Part shown: positions 31,959-43,900 of the stretch, piece after piece
How the letters are laid out: each line of letters opens with the position of its first letter
Position numbering within the stretch: position 1 is the first letter of the stretch
Origin: Tetradesmus obliquus
Taxonomy: Eukaryota > Chlorophyta > Chlorophyceae > Sphaeropleales > Scenedesmaceae
Direction of reading: 5' to 3'
NCBI GenBank assembly: GCA_030272155.1
Contig: CP126204.1
Span: 1,038,501-1,102,500, forward strand
Length of the DNA: 64,000 nucleotides
Program-made: the position numbers and the translations under genes
The notes under the pieces: model-generated
What the model was told of the DNA's origin: nothing
Seen by the model: only the letters and a program-made list of their open reading frames with translations
Databases searched by the model: none

Positions 31959-32147
31959 CCAGGTGTTATTATGGTTGCAGGTAATACTAGACGACGTAGG
32001 AGCAGAAGCAGGAGCTGCACATGCTAATCTGAGGTTCAGCAGCCACGGTGGCCTTTCGGGGGACCACTTCTTGCCATGTGAGTGCGCATTATGTTGCATG
32101 ATGCTGATGCTTGTAATGAATGCAATTCGGCAACTTTCCTTATATGG
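31959..32147 (+). repeat. 188-bp dispersed repeat, copy B
   Basis: Same orientation as copy A at 4338-4525, with about ten substitutions and one inserted T. The sequence around it is unrelated apart from a few bases on the left flank. Confidence 0.85.
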
Positions 32148-33247
32148 ACTCTATTCATGCTGAGCAGCCGCTGCTGGCGGCCATATGGTCATCTGCAGCT
32201 GCAGCTGGCCCAGCTGGGTACTGCTGTGCTTTAACACGACATCAAGTGCCACGTGATCGGCGATTAAGTTGAGCAAATCTGCATGACGCAGCGGTTCACG
32301 CAACACAACCACTGAAGCCAGACTGGATTGATTGTCAGTCAGCCCAGGCTCAGACCAGGCTGGTCAAACATGGCGTTTGACAGGCTGCTTGTGGAAAGTG
32401 CCACACTGCTTGCAGGAAACACAAGACAAGCCAGAGTTTGACTCAAATATCATCCGTCTGTTAGAGATGACAGAAGGCGGCACAGGCCAGCACTGGTATC
32501 TTGCACACCGTACCCTGCCTGCAACAAGGACTGCAGCACGCACTGCACGCACATCATGCAGCAAACTGTGAACACACGTTTCTTGCTCATAAAATGTGAT
32601 CAGCCACGAACGAAGTGGTTGCGTGGGCCATGCAGGCAGCCGAGAGGCAGGCAGCGCCTGCACGTGGCAGGTGGGATGGGACCTGCGGTGTTCTTGCTTA
32701 CATGCACAACATAGGCTCCCAATGATGATATAATTCTGATGGAAAAAGCATAAGCCTGTACCCAACGGACGGCAACCCATGGCAGCCACTCTTTGTCACT
32801 TGCCATGTTCAAGCGACCTTTGACACTCGAAGATTTAAAAAGGCAATTTCACCAATATTAGGTGTAGATGCACGAATCATGAGCGGTTTGTGGAGTGAGC
32901 CAGATGAGGACCGAGTGACAAAAGTAAGACGAAATGGGAGCCGACAGTTCTGCCTTACTAGCTCTGCAATATGTTTTGATTGTGTTTATAGATGATCTGG
33001 AAGCAGATCCGGTCTGTTCTGCCGTGACTGACAAGCTGCGTAGGAGTGGTGCCACCGACCGGGTGACAAGTTTGATTTCTGCTTGTTGGCGCCTCCGTAT
33101 GCAGGGTGAAGCACGGTGAACACATTCCTGTTACTTTAAGTTGTTTTTTCCACACACTTCAGAGCCTCTCTTTGCTTTTCTGCTTGGTCAGCGACCGTAA
33201 TTCAAGTGGACCTGACGGTGGCAGGCTTGTTGAAGAGCCAATCTGGT

Positions 33248-33577
33248 TTAACTTGGGTCAAACACAGATTTTGACGGCTCTTGGGCGGTTGGGGCTATCA
33301 TGGTGAGCTGCCTGCGAGCTGACCAGTAGTGCGCTGCTATAAACCAATCAGAGGCCTGCATGCTCTCAAAAACAGCCTCAATGGTTTGATATATCTTTGA
33401 CATACGTTCATCAGCACTTGGATTGTGTGCCTGGGACAGTGTTCGTTCGGTGTATGGAATTGCCGGCCACAGGCCGACAGAGCCTGTACGTTCTGCCTCG
33501 CGTGCTTCGCCTCCCTCGATCAATGTTTCTAAGCCTTCATCTACGTTATGCAGGCGCGAGCAGGGCGGAGACAACAA
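33248..33577 (-). CDS. Hypothetical open frame divergent from LPMO
   Basis: A 109-residue frame with ordinary, low-repeat composition (includes DEGLETLIEGGEAREAERTG and MSKIYQTIEAVFESM). It overlaps the LPMO start region on the opposite strand by 30 bp. I recognise no family and see no clear splice partners. It may be chance or the 5' exon of an unannotated gene. Confidence 0.2.
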   Translation of the reverse strand: MLSPPCSRLHNVDEGLETLIEGGEAREAERTGSVGLWPAIPYTERTLSQAHNPSADERMSKIYQTIEAVFESMQASDWFIAAHYWSARRQLTMIAPTAQEPSKSVFDPS

Positions 33578-35655
33578 TGTTCAGCAGCAGGGGTTACCTT
33601 GGTGCTGCTGCAGCTAGCAGCACACGTAGCTGGCCACGGCCTGCTGCTGCAGCCACGCAGCAGAAACTGGCTAGCATATTTGAGCTCAAACAACTACTGG
33701 TCACATGGGCTGAATGCAGGAGGTGAGCGCTGCCCGCAGCATCTCCACGCAGCCAGGACACTTGCAACTGATCAGCAACTGCTCGATCAAGCCAGCAGAT
33801 GCCGTAGCTGCAGCAGCTCTGGCCACCCGTTCCGCATGCAGGCGTGCTCAGCCTAATATGTTTGCATCTTGGCCACTGCCCTATCGTTCCTTTGCAGGTG
33901 TGAATGTGGTGTCAAACAAAGGCAAGCTCAAGTGGCCGCATGGCAGACATGGGCTGTGCGGCGATCCATACAATGAAAAGAAGTGGGACGTGCCAGGGGA
34001 GGTGCAGCAGACCTACATCTCCGGCCAGGTGAGCTGCAAGTCCGCAGCAACAACCTGCTGCAGCACTGCTGTACATACGTTCATGTTCGTCGTGCAGTTG
34101 CGTGTCCCATGTGCTGGTGTTGCTTGCTGGCCAGATGCAGCTGCAGCCTGCAGCAGCACACAACTGCTGCATACACAGCACTACTACCATACATCGTATC
34201 CATTTGGATGCCATGTCCCACACACCCATGATCTACAGCATCTCTGGACGCCTGAACTCCTGTCTGATCATCCTGCTGCTGCTGCTGCTGCTGCTGCTGC
34301 AGGAGATCACCATTGACACCATGATTGCTGTGAACCACCTGGGGCGGCTCGACATGCAGATCTGTGACCTGGACGCGAAAGGGCTGAAGCAGTGCAAGGA
34401 CCTGCAGCGGTGAGGCCTCGGCTGGTGATGTCTGCAGCTGTAGAAGAAGAAGCAGAGCAACTGCTGCCCGTAGCTGTTGTTGTTGGCTGCTTGCTGGTGC
34501 ATGTGGGTGCAATTGCTGGTGGCGGCTGGTTGGCGGCTGTTGGCTGCTTGCTGCTGGCAGCTGCTGTTTGAGCCTTACGCAGAGTATGCACCAGCCGTGC
34601 TCTCTGCTGAATGTTTGCACTTGCAATCGGCTACCTGGCGCACGAACTATCCTGCTGACAAACGCATCACCTGCTGCCCAACATTCATGATCTTTTCAAT
34701 CCTTGCGCTGCCACGTGCAGGGCTGAAGGCAAGGGCCGGCACTGGTACCTGCCCTGCATCCCAGACAGCTGCACATCAGCCTTCTCACAAACTACTATTG
34801 ACTGCTTTTGTATGGTGCAGGGCTGATGGCAAGGGGCGGCATTGGTACCTGCCCTTCATCGCAAACTGGACCGGCGGCAACGCAGGCTATGTGCAGCCAG
34901 CCTACGGCGACGGCTCCTTCTCTTGGTACTACATGCCGTCTGTCCGCGCCGAGCAGGGCTGCAAGACGCAGCGCGAGTGCGATCAGTTCCGGGACATGAT
35001 TGTGTACCGCACCAAGTGGCGGCTGCCGGCTGGCTTTGAGTGCCGGCACTGCAAGCTGCAGTGGCACTACATGACAGCCAGCACGTGCTGGCCGCCGTGC
35101 CCTGAGAAGAACAAGGGCGAGCCGACGTGTGAGAACAAGCAGGTGTTTCTGACATGCGGCACGGGCTGGGCGCAGTACCCTGAGGAGTTCTGGAATTGGT
35201 GAGTGGAAGTTTGAGTCAGATGCTGCTGCATCGGGGTAAATGGGTGTTTCAGTGCCTGCAGTGAACTTGCTGTCAGCACAAGTGTGTATGGGTGTAGATG
35301 AAAGGCTGTTGCTTGCAGTCGCATGCATGGATGTGGGTGCAGGGGCATTTTGCATGTAGGTATTATGAGGTGCGTGCTTGTGCAGTTGAACCCAATTGAA
35401 TGACGGCACCTCCAGCTCAACTGTGCGTCACTGTCGTTGCACCCTGATTTGTTATGCAGTGCTGATGTCAGCATCGCCGGCGCAACCAACAGGGCTGCCG
35501 CAAGCAATGACAAGCCGGTCTGGGAAGACAAGGTTAGCCTCAAAAGCGGCAAGTTTGGCTCGCCCCGGACATTTGTGATGGGTGTGTACAACCGCCGGCG
35601 GCTGCAGCAGACCAAGCGGCGGCTGCTGAGCTGGCTGACCATGCGCAACCGCTGA
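33548..35655 (+). CDS. Secreted AA15-like lytic polysaccharide monooxygenase
   Basis: Copper-dependent LPMO of the chitin-binding type-4 / AA15-like group, which oxidatively cleaves chitin or cellulose chains. Exons: 33548-33722, 33898-34028, 34303-34409, 34821-35198, 35460-35655; 987 nt, 328 residues, all phases consistent. Seen: a signal peptide with basic n-region and hydrophobic core (VTLVLLQLAAHVAG). It ends directly before HGLLLQPRSR, so cleavage would expose His1 of the histidine brace. MIAVNHLGRLDMQIC carries the likely second brace His. A Cys-rich region follows (CRHCKLQWHYMTASTCWPPC) with an aromatic end near YPEEFWNC. The C-terminal extension is basic (RRRLQQTKRRLL). The start was chosen because it gives the signal peptide. 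Substrate cannot be told from the sequence; remodelling of the alga's own wall or breakdown of outside polymer are both possible. Confidence 0.85.
34271..34302 (+). repeat. (CTG)n at LPMO exon 3 acceptor
   Basis: About ten CTG units lead straight into the CTGCAG acceptor before the exon at 34303. Confidence 0.9.
34720..34790 (+). repeat. Acceptor-side echo of LPMO exon 4
   Basis: GTGCAGGGCTGAAGGCAAGG with codons for AEGKGRHWYLP lies 100 bp before the true acceptor and the codons for ADGKGRHWYLP at 34821. After this match the echo diverges. Confidence 0.9.
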
Positions 35656-38600
35656 GCTGCGCGCAGCTGCTGCTGCTGCTGCAGTGTGTGCAGCTGGCGC
35701 AGCAGCTGGGGGTGTCAGCAGCTGGGGGAGGAAGAACTGTTTCATTTGTAGCTGGCAGCCACGTGGAACATATGCGGTGCAGTCTGGTTGCTGCTTTGTG
35801 CAGGCGAACGCTGCTGCTGCTGCATGCTGTAGCAGCCCACCACGCCACGCAAGCAGTGTGGAGGCTGCATGTGCTGCACATAAGCACACAGCAGCAGCAG
35901 CAACAGCAACAAGTCTGTTTGCGCAGCAGCCGCGCAGGGTCTGCATATCATGAACCCGCACCACAGCTAGCAGCAGCAGCCTCCAGCAAAAAGCACATGC
36001 AGCAGCAACGCTCAGCAACGCATCTCTGCTTGTGCTGGTGCTGCTGAGGGCTCCTGCTGAGGGCTGCACTGCATGGCCTTTTATGGGGTGGAGGATCCTA
36101 GCTGCTGTAGCAGTGTGCCTGGTGATAATGCATCTGCTGCAACAGCAGCTGCTGGGTTGTGCTGCTGCTGCCGCCATCAATCATAGAAAGGGGGTGGGGT
36201 TTTGCGGGGTTTCAAAAGCTACCATGGTTTGAGCGCTTCCAGCACTCAGCCGCTTGGTTGTCTCTGTAGCTGCAGCAGCTGTGTGCCTGTACCACTTTTG
36301 CATGTGTGTTAGGTCCTAGTTTGAAAGCCGCAGAGGCTTCCATAAGGGGGGGGGGGTGTCAGTCATGCCTGCTCCTCCTGCTCCTTGCACATTTGGCCTG
36401 TGAAAGGCCCCTAGGCCCCGTGTGTGGTTTTGCTGTGCTGTTGCATGTGCTGCGGCAGCAGCTGGTGCTGATGTTGCATGTTGTGAATCGCCCACCAAAC
36501 TTATCACCAAACAACATCTCAGGGAGAGCATCGATTGCCTGCCCCCACCACAGTATGCTGCCAGAGTTGCTGTGCTGCACTGTCATTCTAGTTGGACTCT
36601 GAAGATTTGGAAAAGGGGCGTGCAGGGCGGCTGAAAGATGGGGATTGCTGGTCAGAAGGTGTGTCCGCCTGCCTGTGCGCCCGCAGTCTTGCGAATGGCT
36701 TCCTCGCAGCGTGCTGGTTTGTGCTTGGCTAAAGTGGAGGGTGTCGTGCCTTGGTGCATTGCGGCTGGCACAGTTTGTTCTTTGGTTTGAGCTCCTGAAG
36801 AATCTCCAGCACACGCAGCGGTTGCAGGACTAACCGCAGCAGCAGCCGCAGCTGCAGCAGCTTTCCCCATCTGCCGTGGGACGTGCTGCTGCTCAACAAT
36901 AGCATGTGCAGGCGTCCCGCTTGCATTGCATGTCGGCATTTCGTTTTGCTATTTCATTGCACAGACTCTCTGGTCTCTGCGAATGCATGGATAGACATGT
37001 TGCGCACTCGCTGCATGTGCGCTGCGTGCGTGTGTGCGGTTTGCTGTTCTTTGAGAGTGCCTGAGTGCTGAGTGGAATGCATCAGGGGAGCAGTGTGCTT
37101 CTCCCCAGAGTGACTATCCGTTCTTTCGGCTTGCTGGCACTGGCAGCTGTTGCACAGCCGAGACTGTTACATTCTTGTGTATGGGCAGGGCGTGGTGGAG
37201 CCAGTCGCTCCCAGCAGCCTCACGGCTTGTCTGCGGCTTGATGTCACAGCAGCAGACTGCACACAACGCACAGCACTCTGACTGCAGCACTAACAAAATG
37301 CGTGGCGCGGCAGCAGCTGCTGTTGCTGCTGCCACAGCAGGAGAGATACAACAGTTGCCACAATTGCATGCCGGTCACTGTGGACCTGCGTTGCGGCTGC
37401 TCAGCTCTGTACACTGCTTATGACGCAGGCTGCTGGTCAGCTCAGGTGCTGCCAGCAGGCTGCTTAGCTTGTCTTGCCACACACTCTGCACAGCAGTCAT
37501 GTATGAATGTGAATACCGAGATGTGCTGCTGAGGGACCGGCTGCTGAGTGTGACTGTGAGTTCCAGCGTACATCTTGCAGCATTCTGCTGTCTGCGTGCA
37601 GCAGTGACCCGCTAGCATGGCTGCTGTAACATGCACAGCCGCGTGCGGCGTGTGGCACCTGATCTGTCCGGCGTGGATCTGTGCAAATCTCATGTGCATT
37701 GCGCTGCAGGGAGTCTGAACTGTGCGTTGCTCACTAGAAGTGCGCTGTGCTGCGATGCCTTGAGTTGCTGCGGTGCATGTTTGCATGTGTGCATTGGCTG
37801 AGGGGTGGCGGGCGCTGGGCTGTGTCTGTGAGGGGTGATCAGATTCCATGGCAAGCATGGAATCTGCTGTGATGCTTTGTGGTGAGGACTATCAAGGCCC
37901 TCAGGGCACGCCTGTTTTTTTTCCCAGCTAACAAGTGTACCGTTTCGGCGACGCTCCCCATGCTTGTTGCTGCCGGGTGCGACTGGACGCTACGCTGTGC
38001 AGCGGCTCTGTGGCGTTTGAGATCAACCATCATGCGGCCAGATGGTGCATCCTGCGAGGGTATCAATGGCAAGGAATCTCCTGGCTGCTGCAAAGCACCC
38101 CCTTGCTGTCCGCCACGGCAACTGTGTGCGTGTGTGTGTCACATAAAGCTGCTTGTGTGCGTACGAGCATGCATGCATGTGCTTGTATTTCTGTGTGTCC
38201 TGCCTCCATGAGGGGTATCATTAGGTGCAGCCGCGGCATCACATCTGATGTTCACAGTCAGGTAGAGGGCTTGTTCAGCCTGAATCTTGCAGGGTTTTGC
38301 TGAGCCCTGCAGCTCTCAGGCACAGCATGACCACTAGCTAGCAGCGCCTGCGGTTGTTGAACCGTTCAGGCTTCGCAACCCAGTGCGAGAGTTTTCGGGT
38401 GTGTTATCTGTGGCGGCCGGCTGGATGTGGTTCACTGCACAGTGGTGTGCAGGCATCAGGCAGTGCTGTGGAGGCCCATCATTGAAACACAAACATTTGT
38501 GGGTCATTGGGTGCACTGGCTAGAAGTTTGGCATGCAGAATGGGTGGCTTTGCAAGGGTGTGCATGCTGCTGCACAAACCCAACGTTTGTATGGTAACAT

Positions 38601-39673
38601 ACATCGCTCCTTCCAAAGCTTAAAAGAACCTCACGTGCTTTATTGATCCAGCTCTGCATTAGCGTTACTCCGGCAGCACAGTGTACAGAGTTGAAGCCTA
38701 CTTTAGTTATGTACTTTGCAGTAAGACATGCAACCGTTGCATTAGTAATGCGCACTCAAAGTGCTCGTCTTTCTAATACACCACTGCGTGAACACAATGA
38801 CGACCATCGCTGTAGGGCACTGCTTGAAAAAACATGGTTACCCATGTGAAATTTGCAATCTGAAGCCGATACAGCAGCGCAGCTGATGGGAAACAAAGAT
38901 TGCAGTGCAATTCACGGCGCCTTGCAAACTGGCCGCATGCCAGGCAAGAGCAGCGCAGTGCAGGCTCAGCCAGCCACAGTCAACAAATCAGCAGCTACAA
39001 GCGACTAGCTGCGGCCGGTACAGCAGCACAGGTGACCTGCTTGGACATATGCAAGGCAACCACCAACGACTGTGGCACTGCACGCAAAACAGGTCGACAG
39101 CAGGCTGTCGAACTGAAGTGTATAGTTGTGTCTGCCCTGGGGTAGGATGCAGCACATGCGCGGCATAACACAGCAGCAGCTGCTGCTGATCGAATCCAAC
39201 AACTGTGACATGACCATGACAGCTTGGATGCACGATCCTGCTTCACAGCTGGGCCGGAGCCCACCACATCAGCAACCTGCGCCACAACTTTCGATTCAAC
39301 GCAGCTGTGATTGGTGCAGATGCAGGCCATGGCACCCCACAGCATACACAGCTGCCTGTCGCATGCAACACGCTGGCAGCAGCAAGCAGTAGAAGCTGGC
39401 AGGTGATCATGCTGTTGTGCTCCAGCTGTGCTGTGATGGAAGCACAGCATGCATCCAAATGAGTTTGTATTGCATGCCAACATCAACCCAACTGTCTACA
39501 ACTGCAGCAGATACAGCTACAGCAGATGCTACAGGCAACACGGCAGGCAGGCATCTGCAGCTGCGCTGCTCGCAAACAGCAGCACACATCTGCCGGCAGC
39601 ATTCATACACAGCAGCCGGCACAGAACACAACACACAGCAGGCGACAAGGTACACAGAAAGGCATTTGCATTC

Positions 39674-39710
<37 letters not shown>

Positions 39711-39986
39711 GCTCAGGCTGCCTGCACAGCAGCCTCCCCAACTGTTGAACAGGCCACAGCTGCCAACAGCAACTGCCATGACGATGAGGCCACTGTGCTA
39801 GCTTGCAACCTTGCATGCACCTTGCAGCTGCAGCACAACAGCATGATCGTGCACAGCAGCTGCGCCGTACTGCTGCTGCTGTGCGCCACAACAATGGCCT
39901 TCTGGGCCCCCACACGCACACACGCGTGCCACACAGCCCCCTGATCATGAACCCTCATGGTGAAGCACAGCCTACACAGCGGCACA
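35656..39986. other. 4.3-kb gap without recognisable gene
   Basis: Between the LPMO stop and the distal MCTS1 terminal copy, both strands show only TGC/GCA-rich sequence with short frames lacking any motif. There is a 12-base G run at 36345-36356, a CAG run at about 39678-39710 and TG/GT-rich patches near 38130-38200. I see no tRNA and no splice-consistent exon series. Confidence 0.5.
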
Positions 39987-40435
39987 CTATACCATCTTGA
40001 GGGTCTTCCACAGGCCATCATTCAAGTGCTGCATCAGCTCGACTCCGATACCCTTGTTCTGCATGATTGCTAGCAGCACGAGCTGTGCTGTCGGCGCCAA
40101 CACAGCACGTACCAAGCAGCTAGGCCATCTTCAAGGTCTTCCACAGCCCGTCATTCAAGTGGTGCATCAGCTCCACGCCAATCCCTTTGTTCTGCTCCCG
40201 CATGTCTGCTGTGCTCATGGTGGTGAGGCCGACCGCCATCGCGTGCTCCTTGTCTTCCGCATAGATGGCCACTGGCGTGCCCGCATCCACCTACAGAAGC
40301 AAAAGGCAGCAGAGAAACAGGCAGCCAAGCGTTGTACAATGAGGTGGCGTCATGCACAGGTGTTGAGGGTTGTCAGGCCGACCGCCATCGCGTGCTCCTT
40401 GTCTTCCGCATATATAGCCGCTGGCGTGCCCGCAT
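39987..40435 (-). repeat. Echoes around the MCTS1 last exon
   Basis: The true last exon is 40290-40120. An intact-frame terminal copy encoding [20 protein letters not shown] with its own stop lies downstream at about 40070-39987. An acceptor-side copy encoding [20 protein letters not shown] lies at about 40437-40375. A further remnant lies near 40560-40530. Confidence 0.88.
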
Positions 40436-41961
40436 CAACACACAGAAGCAAGACAAACACCAACAGCGGACAGCCAGGCAGACAGCCAATGTTTTCTATG
40501 TGGGGTGTTGCAGCATGCGCTGCTGCTGAGCGTCGTCAGGCATACGGCCATCGCGTGGTCCTCTGTAACATGGCCCAAAGCTCACGGCAGCACCGCAGAA
40601 CCCACCTCATCGTGTATGGTGGCCCCCGGGCTGGTCAGTCCCGGGCACATGATGTTGGCCCCTGACAGCACAAACTTGATGGCCCCCTTGTCTGTGCGCA
40701 GCCGCGGCATCATGTTGGGGTACTGGTGCAGAATGCGCAGCGTGGGGAACCAGTGGTTGTCCCTGTCGCTGTAAAACAGCGGCACCTCGTTCATGAAGGC
40801 CACCTGCATGTAGGAGGAGCTGTGGGAAAACAAGCAGCAGCAGCAGCAGCAGCAGAAGCAGCAGTAGCAGCAGAAGCAGCAGCAGCATGTGAGGCATGTC
40901 CTTGTTGCTGTAGAAGAGCGGCACCTTGTTGATATTGGCCACCTGCATGTAGGAAGGGCTGCTGCTGCAGCATCAGCAGCAGCAGCAGAGGCAGCAGTGC
41001 GCCTGTTGTGGCTGCTGGGCGCGTTGCTGGATGTCATGTGTGCGTAAAGCACAGCTGCTGCTGCTGCTGCTGCCGCTGCTGCTGCCGCAGCTCCTCCTAC
41101 ATGTGACTGCTTCTAGCAGGCCTGCTGCACTCAGTCGGCCCCCAAAACACCTGCTGAACTAAGCTCACCGTCTATGTCGTGCAGCGGCTGTTGCTGCGCA
41201 GCCAGGTGCTACTGTTGAGCTGCGCCAGGAATCCTGAAACCTGCCCACTGCCTGCGAAAACCTACAACTCCGGCACTGCTGACTTGCTGCAACCCTGCAA
41301 TGCTGTAGCTAGGTGTCACGCATCTCAAAATAACAAGCGCATGACCGGCTGCTGCTGTGCCATATAGGAGCAGTGCATGCTGACTGGTGAGTGCTGTTGC
41401 TGCCGTGCAGTGCCACTGCTGCGATACAGCACTGCAGACGCTGCGTCCTCACTGATGTGAACTACATAGCCACAGCGCTGCAGTGAAATCTTGATGACAA
41501 CGCCCTCTCCTGCTTTACTCAGACTTTTCTTCTAAACAACCAGAGGTTCCTTGCTGCCCTTGCTGTCCTGGCTGCTGTGACCACACAAAGCTGTACTTCT
41601 GGCATGATATGGTGACCTGGTCTAAAATCCTTGATATAATGGTGATAAATCCCCCCTCGCTCACGTCTTTGCAACAAAGACAGGATCCTTCTTAGGCATG
41701 AGCACATCCAGCACGCCTGACTCTGCTAGGAACGGGTACTGCTCGCCTATGCTGGCTGCAGGGGCAGCAAAGAGACAGCAAGCCATCAGCTAAAGACATG
41801 CTCTGCACGGTGGTAACGTAACTTTGACGAAGCAGCTGCAGGCTCATCAGATGTGCAGGGGTGTGCTGGTGTCTCTGCTGCTCACATCTGATGCCCCTAG
41901 CTACTGAGGCCTTGACTTGTGTGAAGCCCGATATCTCGTCCTTGCCAAACTTCTTGAACAT
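40120..41961 (-). CDS. MCTS1: MCTS1/Tma20-like translation factor (PUA domain)
   Basis: Homologue of MCTS1/Tma20, the ribosome-binding protein that with DENR acts in 40S recycling and re-initiation. Exons recognised on the minus strand: 41961-41886 ([20 protein letters not shown]), 41755-41665 ([20 protein letters not shown] and KDPV), 40803-40606 ([20 protein letters not shown], then [20 protein letters not shown]) and 40290-40120 (PUA end, [20 protein letters not shown], stop). The invariant [17 protein letters not shown] signature makes the family call secure. About 15-20 residues between the second and third exons (around the family's CxxHIE segment) are not located; they probably lie in a small exon between 41660 and 40950. 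The start matches the family's MFKKF. Confidence 0.88.
40880..40945 (-). repeat. Acceptor-side echo of MCTS1 PUA exon
   Basis: A minus-strand copy TGCAGGTGGCCAATATCAAC onward ([15 protein letters not shown]) lies 140 bp upstream, in gene order, of the true [15 protein letters not shown] exon. CAG/CTG-rich sequence lies between. Confidence 0.88.
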
Positions 41962-42360
41962 TGCTGCTGTTGTTTGTTGCTTTTGCACACGGATCAACGC
42001 GAAGGGAACGGCACAGGGCGGAGAACGGCTCACGGCAGCAGCAGCAGCAGCACCACTGTAATGCACACACAGCAGCACCGGAACAAGTGTGACGTGAGGC
42101 CAATTACGATTCAAAGCTGTTCGGAATATGCGATCATGGAAGCCAAACACAGACAGCTAAGTGCTAGGGTGGGCTGTCATTGTCATTTGCACGCCTCTGC
42201 ACGTTAGCTGTCGCTACAGAAGCACAAGCGCTTCAGCTACGTTACCAAAGTCTGGTAACCAGCACACGGTTTTCACGCCGTCATAACTCCTGTGCTCCTT
42301 CTAACATGATGTGCTCGACATGAGGATGTACTGCCCAGCAAATGAGGTACAGCTGAAATA

Positions 42361-42534
42361 CACACTCACCTGCTTCCAGCGCACGTTGTATGCATGAACC
42401 CCGCTTATGATCATTGAAAAGTCATTTTCAATCCATCTGTAACGGATGGACTCTGCTAAACTGCCAGCGGCTGGTTGGTATTCCCAGATGCTGTACACGT
42501 TGTCAGGCTCCCGGAGCCTGGGCCAGCGGCTCAC
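42361..42534 (-). CDS. Orphan exon-like frame, unknown
   Basis: The minus strand reads SRWPRLREPDNVYSIWEYQP, continues about 35 residues through SIRYRWIENDFSMIISGVHA to RWKQ, and then meets a good GTGAGTG donor near 42370. Composition is rich in Trp, Tyr and charged residues and free of repeats, which is unlike random frames here. I find no partner exon nearby and no family. Confidence 0.25.
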
Positions 42535-43589
42535 GGATGATCAGTGATCACTGATCACCCGGTCGTAATCGGTAAAGGCCACTGCTCAAAGTATTCACGC
42601 AGGATGATTGCTAAGATATTATGAGCAACGATCTGGTACCCCAAGGACCAAGGTAATGCAGGGTTGACGAGCGCTGAGCCTTGCAACGCAAGTCAGGCCA
42701 TGGGCCTACTGGTATGAACTGGCCGTACCTATGCCAGAACACTGAAGCATGACAGAACATTGAAGCTTCGAGTACAAGGAGAGCTGCAATGGCTGAAATG
42801 ACACCAGTGGTTTAGGTGTGTCACTGCGACGAGTGACATCCGTGCCGAGCTGTGTCTGGTCTCAAGCTGCAGCAGCTGGGCCAGCACAGCACATAGCACG
42901 GTCACCATCATTGGCATGGAGGTGTCTCTGTAGATGTCAAGAATTGAAAGTGCTTCTCAAGGCATGTTGCTGAGTTGCAGATCCATTGCTTGTAAAAGCA
43001 GCTCCCTGCCCAGATGCACCACAGCCCACCCAGCTCCTGGCAGGCACACACTGCTAAAGAAAGGTGACAGCAGCTCAATCTCCAGCCTTGATCTTCAAGC
43101 ACAGCAACAACGGGCCAGATCATGCCCTAACAAAATAATATGGTAGCATTGCAGTGCTCAATGGTGTTGCATGAGCAGCACAAGCACTGCCGCTGAGTCT
43201 CAGTATCAACCCTGACCTGACACACCCTCCTCTCCCCTCAGTTTAGTAGAGGGGCAATAAGTGTGAAGCAGGGAGTTGGTGGCAGCAGGAGGTGAGCTGC
43301 CCAGGCCAACATCAGCCCCCCCAGAACAGCAAGGCTGCCCCTCTCGACTGCTGTGCAGTTTGTGTAAGAGCATCTCAAACCATGCATCAAGCAGCATCGA
43401 ACGCGTGGCGAGGACCAACCTGCCCAAGTCCCAAATCTGTTGTAGCAGCTGCCTGCAGGCCATGTAGCTATCTTGCAATCCACAATGCGCACAGCACTCT
43501 GGTTATAACACTGACATGAACTGTTCTTTCACAGCACAGCATCCCAACCACAAGCATGCGGCATGCTCGGCAGCATTTACATGTATGCT

Positions 43590-43900
43590 TTACGATCACA
43601 ACAATGCGCTGTCGCCGCATGGCATGCATTGCTCTGTCTCAGCCGCCACCTTCATCACTGCAACTTAGCCAGAACTGTGAACATGGAGGTTTGAGAACTG
43701 TGTGAAAGCCCACATCACGAACGCCCACAGCCTGTATGTTTAGAACAATGCGCTGTCCGCCACATGGCATGTGTATTATCAACTGGTGTCGAAATCACAG
43801 CATCCAGGCCGAAACCATGTGTACGCCCACAGGTCTGTAAACAAAAAACATGTGCATTAATTAGCCGCCACCTTCATCACAGCATCACAGCCAGAACCAT
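43590..43900 (+). repeat. Imperfect tandem duplication
   Basis: AACAATGCGCTGTC-GCC followed by CATGGCATG recurs about 150 bp apart, and AGCCGCCACCTTCATCAC recurs at about 43639 and 43863 with GCCAGAAC following. Non-coding as far as I can see. Confidence 0.65.

Larger units (their letters stand above)
30432..33547. other. Gap between MRS2 and LPMO
   Basis: The first 220 bp contain two copies of the MRS2 last codons with stop (VAIMRYTQKKHIL at about 30500-30538 and LAIMHYTQKKRIL at about 30614-30653), each after a CAG run. The second copy of the dispersed repeat is at 31959-32147. A minus-strand frame at 33577-33248 is listed separately. Otherwise I see nothing I can name. Confidence 0.55.

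Noticed and set aside
41160..41200. Candidate missing MCTS1 exon ending HDID before a GTGAGC
   Set aside because: It resembles the family's HID segment, but no acceptor gives a stop-free frame compatible with both neighbouring exons.
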